This document shows, piece by piece, positions 15,287 through 23,668 of a stretch of DNA of 64,000 bases. The DNA is from Pyrobaculum sp038879095 (lineage in GTDB: Archaea; Thermoproteota; Thermoprotei; Thermoproteales; Thermoproteaceae): NCBI GenBank assembly GCA_038879095.1, contig JAVZUI010000001.1, positions 54,395-118,394 of the forward strand. The letters run 5' to 3'. The translations under genes and the position numbers were made by a program. Below the pieces are notes generated by a model. That model did no database searches. It had not been told where the DNA came from and was given only the letters and a program-made list of their open reading frames with translations. Numbering within the stretch: the stretch's first letter is position 1; the number at the start of each line of letters is the position of its first letter.

Positions 15287-16494
15287 AGTTTTTTGAATAC
15301 AACGCGCCTTTGGGACGGGTCCAGCTGGAAGGAGAACTCCAGCGGCGTGGGGGACTCCGGGGTGTACACCTTCACGCGGCCTGGCTTGAAGTAAAATACG
15401 TAGTCTCCCAACGAGCCTATCCTACGCGCCACTTGGCCCCAGATGTGGTAAGAGTTGAACACTAGGACGGTCACCACTGGATGCGTCAAGGCAGTTTGGT
15501 ATACCCTGGCGGCTTCTACAAGTAGCTCAACCCCCGCCGTCGTGGCGACAAGTTCGTACTGGTCTGCGATGTGTACGTCGTATCCTCCCTTGTTTATCAT
15601 CTGCGCCGACTTGTACCACCACTCTAGGCTCTTATGGTCCGTAACTGGGTGGTATGCCCACGTGATGCCCTCTCGGCGCCACCTCACGCCTAGGGCTTCT
15701 GCAAATTTTACAAAAGTTGGATACGCCTTGTGATGGTGGTAGAGCACTTTCGCCCCTCTCCTGGCCAGCTCCACCGCTGTAAGTACTAGCATCTTGCTGG
15801 CCAAGCCGTCGATGGGGCCCACCACAGCCACCAGCGACCCCCTGAGAATCCCGCCGCCCAGCGCCTCGTCTATCTCCGGCGGGCCCGCGGTCAGCCTCTC
15901 TTTAGAAAGCTCCTTCTGCTCTTTCAAAGGCGGAAGCACGACGGGTCCCTCTTCTGTAATCACGTAGGGAAGTGTGAAGTGGTCCACCGCCCTGCCTCTG
16001 GCCTTTGTGATTTTTACAAAGCGGTAAGAGGCGCCGCCCTCTAGGATTCTGTGGTGGACCTCCACTATGGCGTCCGCCACGTAGTCCGCCGGCGATACGT
16101 CGAGGCCCTCTTTGATGAGCACCACGGGGACGTCTTTAGAAACGCCGTGGTAAAACAACGTGTGTACCAGTTGCCTCTCCCCCTCCGCCGCCAGCGCAGA
16201 AACTCCGTCTACCACCACGGCCTCAGGCCTCGCCTCCAATATCTTGTCCACCACAAGTTTCACCGCCGACTCGACGTCGGCCGCCGAGGCGAGGTCGTAG
16301 ATATGGCTCGGCGCGGGGACCCCGACGGCACTTAGGAAACGCCTAAGCCTGTCCTCAGTCTCGTAAAAAGTAAACCACGCCACACGCCTAAAGGACGACA
16401 CCGCCTTCGCCACGAGTATTGTCTTCCCCGCGCCGGGGAGCCCCTTCACTACAGTAAGCCCGGCGGAGAATAAGTCCATAACGGTACAAGTCAT
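15283..16494 (-). CDS. KaiC/RecA-like ATPase with two domains
   Basis: 403 aa (start at Met6, 16479, is equally possible). Domain 1, residues 10-180, has Walker A GLPGAGKT and Walker B-like AVVVDGVS. Domain 2, about 205-390, begins TAGPPEIDEALGGGILRGSL, the KaiC entry signature, but its P-loop is degenerate (GPIDGLASKM, no GKT). So only domain 1 should bind ATP normally. Archaeal KaiC-like proteins act in signalling and motility rather than clocks. Leads the small helical gene by ATGA overlap. Confidence 0.8.
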   Translation of the reverse strand: MTCTVMDLFSAGLTVVKGLPGAGKTILVAKAVSSFRRVAWFTFYETEDRLRRFLSAVGVPAPSHIYDLASAADVESAVKLVVDKILEARPEAVVVDGVSALAAEGERQLVHTLFYHGVSKDVPVVLIKEGLDVSPADYVADAIVEVHHRILEGGASYRFVKITKARGRAVDHFTLPYVITEEGPVVLPPLKEQKELSKERLTAGPPEIDEALGGGILRGSLVAVVGPIDGLASKMLVLTAVELARRGAKVLYHHHKAYPTFVKFAEALGVRWRREGITWAYHPVTDHKSLEWWYKSAQMINKGGYDVHIADQYELVATTAGVELLVEAARVYQTALTHPVVTVLVFNSYHIWGQVARRIGSLGDYVFYFKPGRVKVYTPESPTPLEFSFQLDPSQRRVVFKKL

Positions 16495-16516
16495 GTGTAC
16501 CGTTTGGGAACCTTGT

Positions 16517-17158
16517 TTAAAACTTTGTGGTATAGCTCGGCTTGTCCACTGTCGCCTTCTCCACGTTGCCGAGGGCCATGTACATTAAGATATTCGCCAC
16601 GGTGGACAGCAGCCCTGGTATGAACAACAAGAGGGCGAGGTCGAGTATGTACAGTATGCCCGCGACGAGGAACATTGCCTCTTTATACCTGTCGTACAGT
16701 ATGAACGCACCCACGATGAAAGACAACACCGCGCCCACTAGGTACAACAAAAACGCAACCACGGCCACCACCACCAGCGGCGCCGCCGCGCCGGTAAAAA
16801 AGTTTTGGGTGGCCACGACGTAGACGAGAAACGCCGTGAAGGCTAGGGCCACGAGCACCAGCCCCACCAACATGAGGGTAGTCCCGGCGTAGCACACTTG
16901 AAACGACTTGTCTACCCCGGCGAGGGCCCTGTACCCCGGCCTAATCCTCCCAAACACCCCGAACAGTGTCACCGCCACGGCGGCTAACGCGACGGCGGCG
17001 GCCCCTACGGCTGACCCAAACCCGTGGCGCAACCCCATGGGTATGGCGAACAGCAACCCCACTAAGCCGACGAGGGCGGCGACGAAGAACAGAAAAGCGG
17101 CGACGACTAGTAGAAGGTAGCCCGACCTCAGGGCCGCAAAGGCGTTTTCAACAGACAC
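16517..17158 (-). CDS. DUF973 family membrane protein
   Basis: 213 aa with about five or six membrane helices. It opens with a short amphipathic segment SVENAFAALRSGYLLL and a tetraspan layout, as in the crenarchaeal DUF973 family. Function unknown. Followed, in transcription order upstream, by an A/T-rich stretch at 17159-17185 that could be its promoter (TTTATAAACG). Confidence 0.7.
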   Translation of the reverse strand: MSVENAFAALRSGYLLLVVAAFLFFVAALVGLVGLLFAIPMGLRHGFGSAVGAAAVALAAVAVTLFGVFGRIRPGYRALAGVDKSFQVCYAGTTLMLVGLVLVALAFTAFLVYVVATQNFFTGAAAPLVVVAVVAFLLYLVGAVLSFIVGAFILYDRYKEAMFLVAGILYILDLALLLFIPGLLSTVANILMYMALGNVEKATVDKPSYTTKF

Positions 17159-17188
17159 GGAGAAAAATAGGCCGTTTATAAAAATGTG

Positions 17189-17518
17189 TTACAGAAGCGT
17201 GGGGAGGAATAGGCTCAACACCCCATTTATAATCCATATGAGGAAGGCAAGCGCCGCGGCGCCTAGCCAGCCGACGCCCTGTATCTTGCGCAGGGCGTAG
17301 AGCCAGACGATTAAGGCCAACAGGCCGCTTATAAACGGAATTCTAAACACCGCGTGGAAGAACCAGTAGATTAAGGCGCCTATAAGCGCCGTAAGCGCCG
17401 CGCCTCCCAAGCTCTCCCTCCTCTGCCTACCAGGAAAAATCTTTAGCGCAAGCCACACGGCCAGCGTGCTCACTAAAAAACCCACCACCAGCCCTAATGC
17501 GCTTCCCGCGAGAGACAT
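17189..17518 (-). CDS. Small multi-span membrane protein
   Basis: 109 aa with about four hydrophobic helices (GSALGLVVGFLVSTLAVWLA; then three more) separated by short basic loops. No family recognised. TATA-like CTTATAAAAAC lies just upstream (17536-17546). Adjacent to the DUF973 gene on the same strand but with its own spacing. Confidence 0.65.
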   Translation of the reverse strand: MSLAGSALGLVVGFLVSTLAVWLALKIFPGRQRRESLGGAALTALIGALIYWFFHAVFRIPFISGLLALIVWLYALRKIQGVGWLGAAALAFLIWIINGVLSLFLPTLL

Positions 17519-17547
17519 AGCCCTCTAATTTTTTGTTTTTATAAGCT

Positions 17548-17760
17548 TTACGAAGATCTCTTCGTCTTTACAATATGGAAATCCCCCTCCACGCCCACGT
17601 CGACGACTGCGTAGCCGAATAGGGGGAGGACGAGCCGCAGGACTTTTACACAATCCTCGTCTCTAGTCTTGACGAGCAATTCGGCTGGCCCCCTCTCTTT
17701 AATATAGGCCACCACTTGAAGCGACCCCTCGGGGCAGCCCGGCACCTCCAAGACGTCCAT
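17548..17760 (-). CDS. Small protein resembling a TusA-like fold
   Basis: 70 aa. The pattern LEVPGCPEGSLQVVAYIKER, LLVKTRDEDCVKVLRLVLPL, FGYAVVDVGVEGDFHIVKTK follows the beta-alpha-beta-alpha-beta-beta order of TusA/SirA sulfur carriers, but the active CPxP is CPEG here. Resemblance is by eye only. TATA-like TTTATAAACC lies about 20-25 bases upstream. Confidence 0.5.
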   Translation of the reverse strand: MDVLEVPGCPEGSLQVVAYIKERGPAELLVKTRDEDCVKVLRLVLPLFGYAVVDVGVEGDFHIVKTKRSS

Positions 17761-17894
17761 GGCTCGGCCACTTTAGGTTTATAAAAACTCTCCTCAAAAA
17801 CTGCCGCAGATGCCCAGGCAGGCGGTAGGCGCCGCATACACGAGCCCGTACCCAACCGCCCGTTATGTTTTTATGACTTGGCGCACGTAGATGT

Positions 17895-18389
17895 ATGTGG
17901 ACTGCGCAGTTTACTCCGCCTTGGCGTAGCTTAGAGAAGTACGTAGAGGCGAGGCTTGAGGAGGCAGAGCTAGAGGCCCGCCTGGCTTTAAAGTTTTTAG
18001 AAGGAGGCTTGACGAGAAACGCAGCCGGCAAGGCCTTTCAAGCGTGGAAGGCGGCGTTGGCGGCGTTGGCTACAAAACACCGAGAGCTGGTGGCAGAGAA
18101 GTTTAAAGGCGTCGTGGTGGATAAGCTGAAGAAGAGAGAGAAGGCCGATTTAATTATCGCCCTTATGCCCACAACTAAGATGAGGACGGTGGCTGAGCTT
18201 CTGGCTGAGCGGGTGGGCTGGGAGGTGGTGTACTTGACAGACCTCGCTCTGAACCTCCACGACTTTCAATACAACGGCCTCGACCCCGAGGGTCTCGGCA
18301 GTAGGTACAGCAACGTGGAGGAGGCAGTCAGAGATATTAAACACCTGGTGGAAAAGACTCTTCAAATAGTTTCTCAACTTTCTAAATAG
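17895..18389 (+). CDS. PaREP1 family protein
   Basis: 164 aa, intact. Family signature at about 22-55: ARLEEAELEARLALKFLEGG followed by NAAGKAFQAWKAALAAL; then DLIIALMPTTKMRTVAELL and the C-terminal LNLHDFQYNGLDPEG. PaREP1 is a paralogous family found in many copies in Pyrobaculum; the helical N-terminus recalls HEPN-like folds, but the function is unknown. Monocistronic, with TATA-like TTTTTATGAC upstream. Confidence 0.88.
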   Translation: MWTAQFTPPWRSLEKYVEARLEEAELEARLALKFLEGGLTRNAAGKAFQAWKAALAALATKHRELVAEKFKGVVVDKLKKREKADLIIALMPTTKMRTVAELLAERVGWEVVYLTDLALNLHDFQYNGLDPEGLGSRYSNVEEAVRDIKHLVEKTLQIVSQLSK

Positions 18390-18443
18390 CTCCGCTTTAA
18401 ATTATATATAAACAAATTTAATAGCAGTTATTAATCTTTTCTC

Positions 18444-19541
18444 ATGTACGTAGTGGTGGGGGGAGGGGTGACGGGGCTCTTCTCTGCTCTTTACCTCGCC
18501 GCCGAGGGCGCCGAGGTGTTGGTGTTCGACCCGGAGCCGGGGCGCTGGTCCCGGGCCGCCGCCGGCGTGTTGGAGCCCACGAAGTTTGAGATCAATAGGA
18601 TCAACGTGAGGGGGTACCCGCAGAGGTATTTAAAAATGTGGCTGAAGGGGAAGGCAAGAGTGGCGCGTCTCGACTGGAGGTGGATACTTACGTATTTAAA
18701 AGTGTATGGTAGGAACTATACGCGGGATGTTTGGGACTACGTAAAGACTCTCGCCTCCTTCTCCTTGTCGGAGTACAAGAGGCTGGCCGAGGTGAAAAAC
18801 GACTTTGAGCTGAGGGAGGAGCCTCTGTACGAGGTGGTGGAGGACGTTGAGGCGGAGGCCGCGGCGTTGAAAGAAGACCCCCTGGGGCCCCGCTTCGAGG
18901 TGGGGGAGCTGGAGGGGAGGAGGGCGATAGTCTACCTAGACGCAGTGGTGCTATCCACAGACCTGGCGGCGGAGAGGCTGTACAAAGAGGCGGAGTCATT
19001 GGGAGTTAAGTTTGAAAAGAGGCGTGTGAACAACATAAGGGGCACCGTCGTGGAGGCAGAGGGGGGCTTGAAAGTAGAGGCCGAGGGCGTCGTCGTGGCG
19101 GCCGGTCGCTGGGCCCGGGAGCTGGGGGTCCCCATCGCCGCCATGAAGGGCTACGGATTTAGAGTGAGGCCTGGCAAAAAGCCGGACAAGACGGTGGCGG
19201 ACTTCGTCGGAGGAGTCTTCGTAGTGCCCTTCAGCCAGTGGGTCAAGGCCACTGGGAGGTTCGACTTCGACCCCACGGACGACCACTCGCCCGCCCAGTC
19301 CGTGCTGACTGCGGCGAGGGGCCGGCTCGGCGACTTTGAGGTGTTGGACATGGCGGTGGGGTATAGGCCGTGTGCCCCGGACGGGTTGCCTGTTATCGAC
19401 AAGCTCTGGCCTGGCGTGGTGGTGGCCACCGGGGGCTGTAGACTCGGCTGGACTTTGGGCCCGGGGATTGCGAAGGCGGCCGTGGACCTCTTGTTAGGCA
19501 GGTCGAGCAACTCGCTTTTAAGTAGTGCCAGGTTTAAGTAG
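18444..19541 (+). CDS. FAD-dependent D-amino-acid dehydrogenase-like protein
   Basis: 365 aa. N-terminal FAD dinucleotide-binding motif VVVGGGVTGLFSALYLAAEG then a DAO-family core and C-terminal GYRPCAPDGLPVIDKL with VVVATGGCRLGWTLGPGIAK, the second FAD contact. It resembles the dye-linked D-proline dehydrogenases characterised in Pyrobaculum, and also glycine oxidase/ThiO; substrate is inferred. A strongly A/T-rich promoter (TTAAATTATATATAAAC, 18397-18413) precedes it. Its 3' end overlaps the convergent CoA-transferase by 24 bases. Confidence 0.82.
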   Translation: MYVVVGGGVTGLFSALYLAAEGAEVLVFDPEPGRWSRAAAGVLEPTKFEINRINVRGYPQRYLKMWLKGKARVARLDWRWILTYLKVYGRNYTRDVWDYVKTLASFSLSEYKRLAEVKNDFELREEPLYEVVEDVEAEAAALKEDPLGPRFEVGELEGRRAIVYLDAVVLSTDLAAERLYKEAESLGVKFEKRRVNNIRGTVVEAEGGLKVEAEGVVVAAGRWARELGVPIAAMKGYGFRVRPGKKPDKTVADFVGGVFVVPFSQWVKATGRFDFDPTDDHSPAQSVLTAARGRLGDFEVLDMAVGYRPCAPDGLPVIDKLWPGVVVATGGCRLGWTLGPGIAKAAVDLLLGRSSNSLLSSARFK

Positions 19542-20393
19542 GGCAACGGCCTTTTTCCAGTCGGCCTCCTCCAGCCTCCTCACGGGGGTCAGCGGCACCT
19601 CCCACCTCTTCGCTTCCTCTAACAACTCGCGACAACTCTTAGTGGCGAGGTGCTCGGCCACTTCCTCGGTGAGGCTCGGGTCCGTCATGCGGCTCTCCCA
19701 ATCCGGGCGCCCCACCATCTGGCAGAAGCGCCTCCAGAACTTCTCCTCCACGGCCCCGAGGGCCACGGCGCCCCCCACGCATTTGTAGATGTTGTAAAAG
19801 GGGTGGCTCCCCGTCAGCGGTGCCGCCCCCACGTCGCGCATAAGGGCGTAGTTTAAGAGGTTTAGGAGGTGGGCCACGTCTTCCATAGCCACCTCCACGT
19901 AGCCCGCCCGCCCCCACATGGACGCAATTATAAACGCCACGTATAGCCCCGTGGCCACGTCCACGGCCTGGGGCGTCGGCACAGAGGGCGCCCCTCCCGC
20001 GTAGGCGGCGAAGTTTACGTCGTGGCCCGGCAGTTCTCTGAGCTCCTCTGTGGAGAACCCCACGATGGCCACGTAGAGGAGCCTGGGGTTCGAGACGCTT
20101 AGAGACCTATACGAGACGCCGAAGGCCTCAGCCGTAGGGGGGCGGAAGGACGTAACGACGGCGCCCGCCCCCGAGGCGAGCTCCCTCGCCTTTCTTCTGC
20201 CCTCTTCAGTCCTCAGGTCAGCCTCCACGACCTCCTTTCCCTCGTTTAGCCAACGGTATAGGGTGGGCGAAATACGGCGTAGGGAGTCGCCGCCGGGCGG
20301 CTCCACCTTCACGACGCGAAAGCCTTGGGATAGGAGGAGGCGGCCTGCCAGGGGGCCTGGGTAGAGGGTGGACAGCTCGAGGACGTACGTCAC
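19518..20393 (-). CDS. Class III CoA-transferase (CaiB/BaiF)
   Basis: 291 aa, shorter than the usual about 390-400. N-terminus LELSTLYPGPLAGRLLLSQG, then VKVEPPGGDSLRR, and GHDVNFAAYAGGAPSV including the Asp of the active site family motif (GxDxxxxAxxG). Moves CoA between acyl acids. The usual C-terminal third is reduced. Last gene of the six-gene acyl-CoA operon, coupled by ATGA overlap to the acyl-CoA dehydrogenase. Also similar to alpha-methylacyl-CoA racemases, which cannot be excluded. Confidence 0.85.
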   Translation of the reverse strand: MTYVLELSTLYPGPLAGRLLLSQGFRVVKVEPPGGDSLRRISPTLYRWLNEGKEVVEADLRTEEGRRKARELASGAGAVVTSFRPPTAEAFGVSYRSLSVSNPRLLYVAIVGFSTEELRELPGHDVNFAAYAGGAPSVPTPQAVDVATGLYVAFIIASMWGRAGYVEVAMEDVAHLLNLLNYALMRDVGAAPLTGSHPFYNIYKCVGGAVALGAVEEKFWRRFCQMVGRPDWESRMTDPSLTEEVAEHLATKSCRELLEEAKRWEVPLTPVRRLEEADWKKAVALLKPGTT

Positions 20394-21529
20394 GACTTAG
20401 AAAGCAGTTTAAAAATTACGTATTTCATCACCTCGTTTGTGCCTTCGCCTATTTCAAGTATCTTGGCGTCTCTGTAGAACATCTCGGCCTTGCTCTCCTT
20501 GCTGTATCCGTAGCCGCCCTCCATCTGCACAGCCCTCCTAGTCACGTCCACCGCGAGTCGCGCCGCCTGTAGCTTAGCCACGTGGGACATGAGTAGGAAG
20601 TCGGGCGACTTGGTGTCGTAGAGGTAGGCCGCGTAGTACGCAAGCGCCCTGGCCGTCTCCACGGCGGCCAACATTTCGGCGAGCTCGAACTGGGCGTTTT
20701 GAAACTCCACAAGCCTCCTCCCAAAGAGCTCTCTGTTCTTGGCCCAGTTGTAGGCCTCCTCGAAGGCGCCCCTCGCCACGCCCACCGCCACCCCCGAGAT
20801 GGCCACCCTCCCCACGTCTAGCGTGTGCATTAAGACCTCCCACCCCCCGTTCAGCCTGCCGATTACGTCGTCGTCGCCGACTCTGCAGTCGTTGAGCTTT
20901 AACTCGGCGGTGCCGGTGCCCCTGACCCCCATGACCTCTATGGGCGAGGCCTCGACGCAGTTGCTCCTCCGCAATAAGAAGACAGTGATGGCCTTGTGCC
21001 TGGCCTCCCTTGGCCCAGTCCTGGCCGCCACTAGGTAGTAGTCGGCGTACAGCCCGTTGGTGATCCACATCTTCGTGCCGTTTATGGACCACTCCCCGCC
21101 GACTTTTTCGGCTCTGGTCTGTATCGCCGCCGCGTCGCTGCCGCAACAAGGCTCCGACAGGGCGAAGGCGCCTATCTTCTCCCCAGCCGCCACTTTAGGC
21201 AAGACCTCCTCCTTCTGCTCCCTCCGCGCAAAGTTATTTACAGCGTCGGCGAAGAGAATCCCGTACGCCTCCACCAGCAGGCTGAACCCCCCGCTCACGC
21301 GGCCCAGCTCCTCCAACACCACCACGGCCGTCCTCAAGTCGCCCCCTGCCCCGCCGTACTCCGGGGCCACTGTGGGGGCCAGAAGGCCGAGCTTGCCGGC
21401 CTCCCTAATGGCCTCCCTGGGGTAGTAGTTCTCGCGGTCCATCTTGCGGGCTATGGGCTCCACGTACCTCTCCGCGAACTCCCTGGCCGTTTTCCTCGCC
21501 AGCTCGTGTTCCTGCGTCAAGAGGGTCAT
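20390..21529 (-). CDS. Acyl-CoA dehydrogenase
   Basis: 379 aa from ATG 21529, chosen for its ATGA overlap with the DUF35 gene. Motifs: APEYGGAGGDL, FALSEPCCGSDAA, GEWSINGTKMWITNG, FGRRLVEFQNAQFELAEM and the C-terminal MEGGYGYSKESKAEMFYRDA with ILEIGEGTNEVMKYVI, where Glu of EGT is the usual catalytic base. FAD-dependent alpha,beta-oxidation of an acyl-CoA thioester, passing electrons to ETF or a quinone system. Full length. Confidence 0.95.
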   Translation of the reverse strand: MTLLTQEHELARKTAREFAERYVEPIARKMDRENYYPREAIREAGKLGLLAPTVAPEYGGAGGDLRTAVVVLEELGRVSGGFSLLVEAYGILFADAVNNFARREQKEEVLPKVAAGEKIGAFALSEPCCGSDAAAIQTRAEKVGGEWSINGTKMWITNGLYADYYLVAARTGPREARHKAITVFLLRRSNCVEASPIEVMGVRGTGTAELKLNDCRVGDDDVIGRLNGGWEVLMHTLDVGRVAISGVAVGVARGAFEEAYNWAKNRELFGRRLVEFQNAQFELAEMLAAVETARALAYYAAYLYDTKSPDFLLMSHVAKLQAARLAVDVTRRAVQMEGGYGYSKESKAEMFYRDAKILEIGEGTNEVMKYVIFKLLSKS

Positions 21530-21957
21530 GCCTCCTCGAAGTACTCGATGTCTGTGACGAGGCCCCTCCTCTCGCCCCGCCACTTGGGCCTCACCCTCAT
21601 GCCGACCCTCGGCCTGTCGGTCTTCACGTAGTGTACCAAGCCCCCCTCGACTCCGGGGAACTTAATGAAAGCCAGCACCCTCCTCTCCTTGAGAGGCTCT
21701 CCGTAGAAATCCCTCTCCACCACTGTATAAGTCTCCACGACGCCCACCGGCTCCACGTCGCGGAGCTCCTTAACTTCCTCGAAGTCGTGTGGGCAGAAGG
21801 CCTTAGGCGGCATGAACAGCCTCCCGCACTTGGGGCAGTATGCGGCGGTGAGCCTGCCCTCTCTCAACGCCTCGAGCCACTTTGTCCCTATGGGCCCCGC
21901 CGTGTAGACGTAGGCCTCTATTTCCATCACCTCTGGGAAGTACTTGACGCGCCTCAT
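21526..21957 (-). CDS. DUF35 zinc-ribbon/OB-fold protein 2
   Basis: 143 aa from ATG 21957. The N-terminal rubredoxin-like ribbon reads YCPKCGRLFMPPKAFCPHDF: three cysteines are kept but the fourth is His-Asp, so zinc binding may be altered or lost. The OB-fold follows with VGVVETYTVVERDFYG. DUF35 proteins partner thiolase-fold enzymes and can supply part of the acyl-CoA site. ATGA overlaps at both ends. Confidence 0.85.
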   Translation of the reverse strand: MRRVKYFPEVMEIEAYVYTAGPIGTKWLEALREGRLTAAYCPKCGRLFMPPKAFCPHDFEEVKELRDVEPVGVVETYTVVERDFYGEPLKERRVLAFIKFPGVEGGLVHYVKTDRPRVGMRVRPKWRGERRGLVTDIEYFEEA

Positions 21958-22484
21958 GGCCTCACCAACTCGAAGCATTCTATGTCTGTGACCGAGCCAG
22001 TTCTCTTATCCGCCGGCTTGAACTTAGCTCTTACACGGGCGCCGAAGATCTTCATAGACTTCACGTCGTCTTCGCTGGCTCCGCAGATGTAGTGCAACAG
22101 CCCTGGGAAGAAGTGGTCGTCGAATTGGCGGCCCGGCACGTCTAGTTTCACGACTCCCACGACCTTAGGCTCGGCGGCCCTCGCCCTGGTAGCCTCGATA
22201 TAGCTCACCACCGCGGTTACCACAACGCCCTCGTGCGAGGCCTCGACCCACTCGTCTACTTCTTTAAAACAGTAGGAGCAGTACGTCCTTGGGGGTACGA
22301 ACACCCTCCCGCACTTCTTACAGACCGTCCCCAGAATCTTGCCCTCTCTGAGCCCGGCTAGGAACCTGCCCAGCGCCTCGCCGGTGACGTAGTTGTACCG
22401 CGCACGTCCCACGACTGGGAACTCGTAGACTGGAAACGCCACTTCTTCAAACGGCGTACCCCTGGGGTTCTTTGGCTTTGTCAT
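21954..22484 (-). CDS. DUF35 zinc-ribbon/OB-fold protein 1
   Basis: 176 aa from ATG 22484. Complete zinc ribbon CKKCGRVFVPPRTYCSYCF at about 72-90, OB-fold from about 95 (GVVVTAVVSYIEATRARAAE), then KVVGVVKLDVPGRQFDDHFF. In archaeal mevalonate synthesis and in steroid side-chain degradation DUF35 proteins sit in a complex with thiolase-fold proteins; here it is encoded between two such proteins and its DUF35 paralogue. ATGA overlaps at both ends. Confidence 0.88.
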   Translation of the reverse strand: MTKPKNPRGTPFEEVAFPVYEFPVVGRARYNYVTGEALGRFLAGLREGKILGTVCKKCGRVFVPPRTYCSYCFKEVDEWVEASHEGVVVTAVVSYIEATRARAAEPKVVGVVKLDVPGRQFDDHFFPGLLHYICGASEDDVKSMKIFGARVRAKFKPADKRTGSVTDIECFELVRP

Positions 22485-23668
22485 ATGCCCATCACCACCA
22501 CCGTACCTGCCTGCATCAAGTCCCCCCATGCCTGTGCAAGACCTGTATACACCGGCTTCTTCACCTGCCTAGCGCCGGCCTCTCCTCTGACTTGCCAGAA
22601 TATCTCGGCGACTTTCATAAGCCCCGCCGCGGCGATGGGGTTGCCCACCCCCAGCAGGCCGCCGGAGGGGTTTATTGGGAGGTCGCCGTCTCTCTGCGTC
22701 ACCCCCTCCCTCGTCAGCAGAGGCGCCTCGCACTTCCTCGCCAGACCCAGGCCCTCCATGTGGTGCAACTCCTTGTAGTCAAAGGGGTCGTAGGGCTCAG
22801 CCACGTCTATCTGCCTCCTGGGGTTGTCTATGCCGGCCATGCGGTAAGCCATCTCCGCGGCGCGGCGCACGTACTCTGGGAAGGCCAAGTCGCGGTTTGT
22901 CCAGTGTGTGGTGTCCAGAGTCCACCCAATGCCCTTAATCCACACGGGGGTGTCCGTAATCCTCCGGGCCTCCTCCTCGCTGGCCAGCACCAACGCCGCC
23001 GCCCCATCAGACACGGGAGACACGTCGAGGCGGTTTACAGGCCACACGAGGACCTCGCTGTTTAGCACATCCTCAACCTTGATATTAGGGTCGCACAGCT
23101 GCGCAGAGGGGTGCCCGCAGGCGTTTCTCTTATTTTTAACAGCCACAAGGGCGATGTCCTCCTTCTTTACGCCGCATTTGTACATATACCTATGCATCTC
23201 CATTGCGAATATCCACAACAAGTTGGGATTTAACGGCTTCTCGACAATGGGGTCCCAAATGTAGCGGAAGACGTACTGCGGATGGGGCTTAGCAGAGTGG
23301 CTCATCTTCTCCTCAGCCACGGCGAGCACTTTTTTACACAGCCCAGAGGCCACGTGCCACCAAGCCGCAATGGGGACGAACACCCCAGTGGCGCCCCCCA
23401 CGTACACTCTGACAACAGGCTTGTTCCACCCGCCCGCGCCGTCTGCTAAGTATTCGCCCTTCATGTGGACGCCGTCGAAGGCGTCGGGGGCGCTTCCAAT
23501 GACGACGCAGTCGATGTCCTTTAGAGTAAGCCCCGCCTCGTCCAAGGCCTGCTTAGCCGCCAGCCACGCCAGCTCCTGCGGCGTCTCTAACATCCTCCTA
23601 CGAAATAGAGTAAGCCCAGCCCCCACCACCGCAACCCGGTGTTTGAAGTTCAAGTTGCGGCCAGTCAT
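22481..23668 (-). CDS. Thiolase-fold protein lacking the catalytic Cys (copy 1)
   Basis: 395 aa, full-length SCP2-type thiolase fold (VSDGAAALVLASEEEARRI, NPSGGLLGVGNPIAAAGLMK, then QVRGEAGARQV). The nucleophile segment, normally A-C-A-S-G, reads RVYVGGATG with Gly92 for Cys; the HDCF box reads EPYDPFDY; the GHP box reads GNP. It therefore cannot work as an ordinary thiolase. The Cys-less Ltp2 aldolases, which pair with DUF35 proteins, have a similar profile, so a retro-aldol role is an inference. Coupled by ATGA overlaps. Confidence 0.88.
   Translation of the reverse strand: MTGRNLNFKHRVAVVGAGLTLFRRRMLETPQELAWLAAKQALDEAGLTLKDIDCVVIGSAPDAFDGVHMKGEYLADGAGGWNKPVVRVYVGGATGVFVPIAAWWHVASGLCKKVLAVAEEKMSHSAKPHPQYVFRYIWDPIVEKPLNPNLLWIFAMEMHRYMYKCGVKKEDIALVAVKNKRNACGHPSAQLCDPNIKVEDVLNSEVLVWPVNRLDVSPVSDGAAALVLASEEEARRITDTPVWIKGIGWTLDTTHWTNRDLAFPEYVRRAAEMAYRMAGIDNPRRQIDVAEPYDPFDYKELHHMEGLGLARKCEAPLLTREGVTQRDGDLPINPSGGLLGVGNPIAAAGLMKVAEIFWQVRGEAGARQVKKPVYTGLAQAWGDLMQAGTVVVMGI

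Noticed and set aside
18688..18999. Minus-strand Pro/Ser/Arg-rich frame
   Set aside because: Antisense to the D-amino-acid dehydrogenase-like gene, low complexity.
20574..21149. Minus-strand open frame of 191 codons in a second frame
   Set aside because: Lies wholly inside the acyl-CoA dehydrogenase gene on the same strand; composition-driven.
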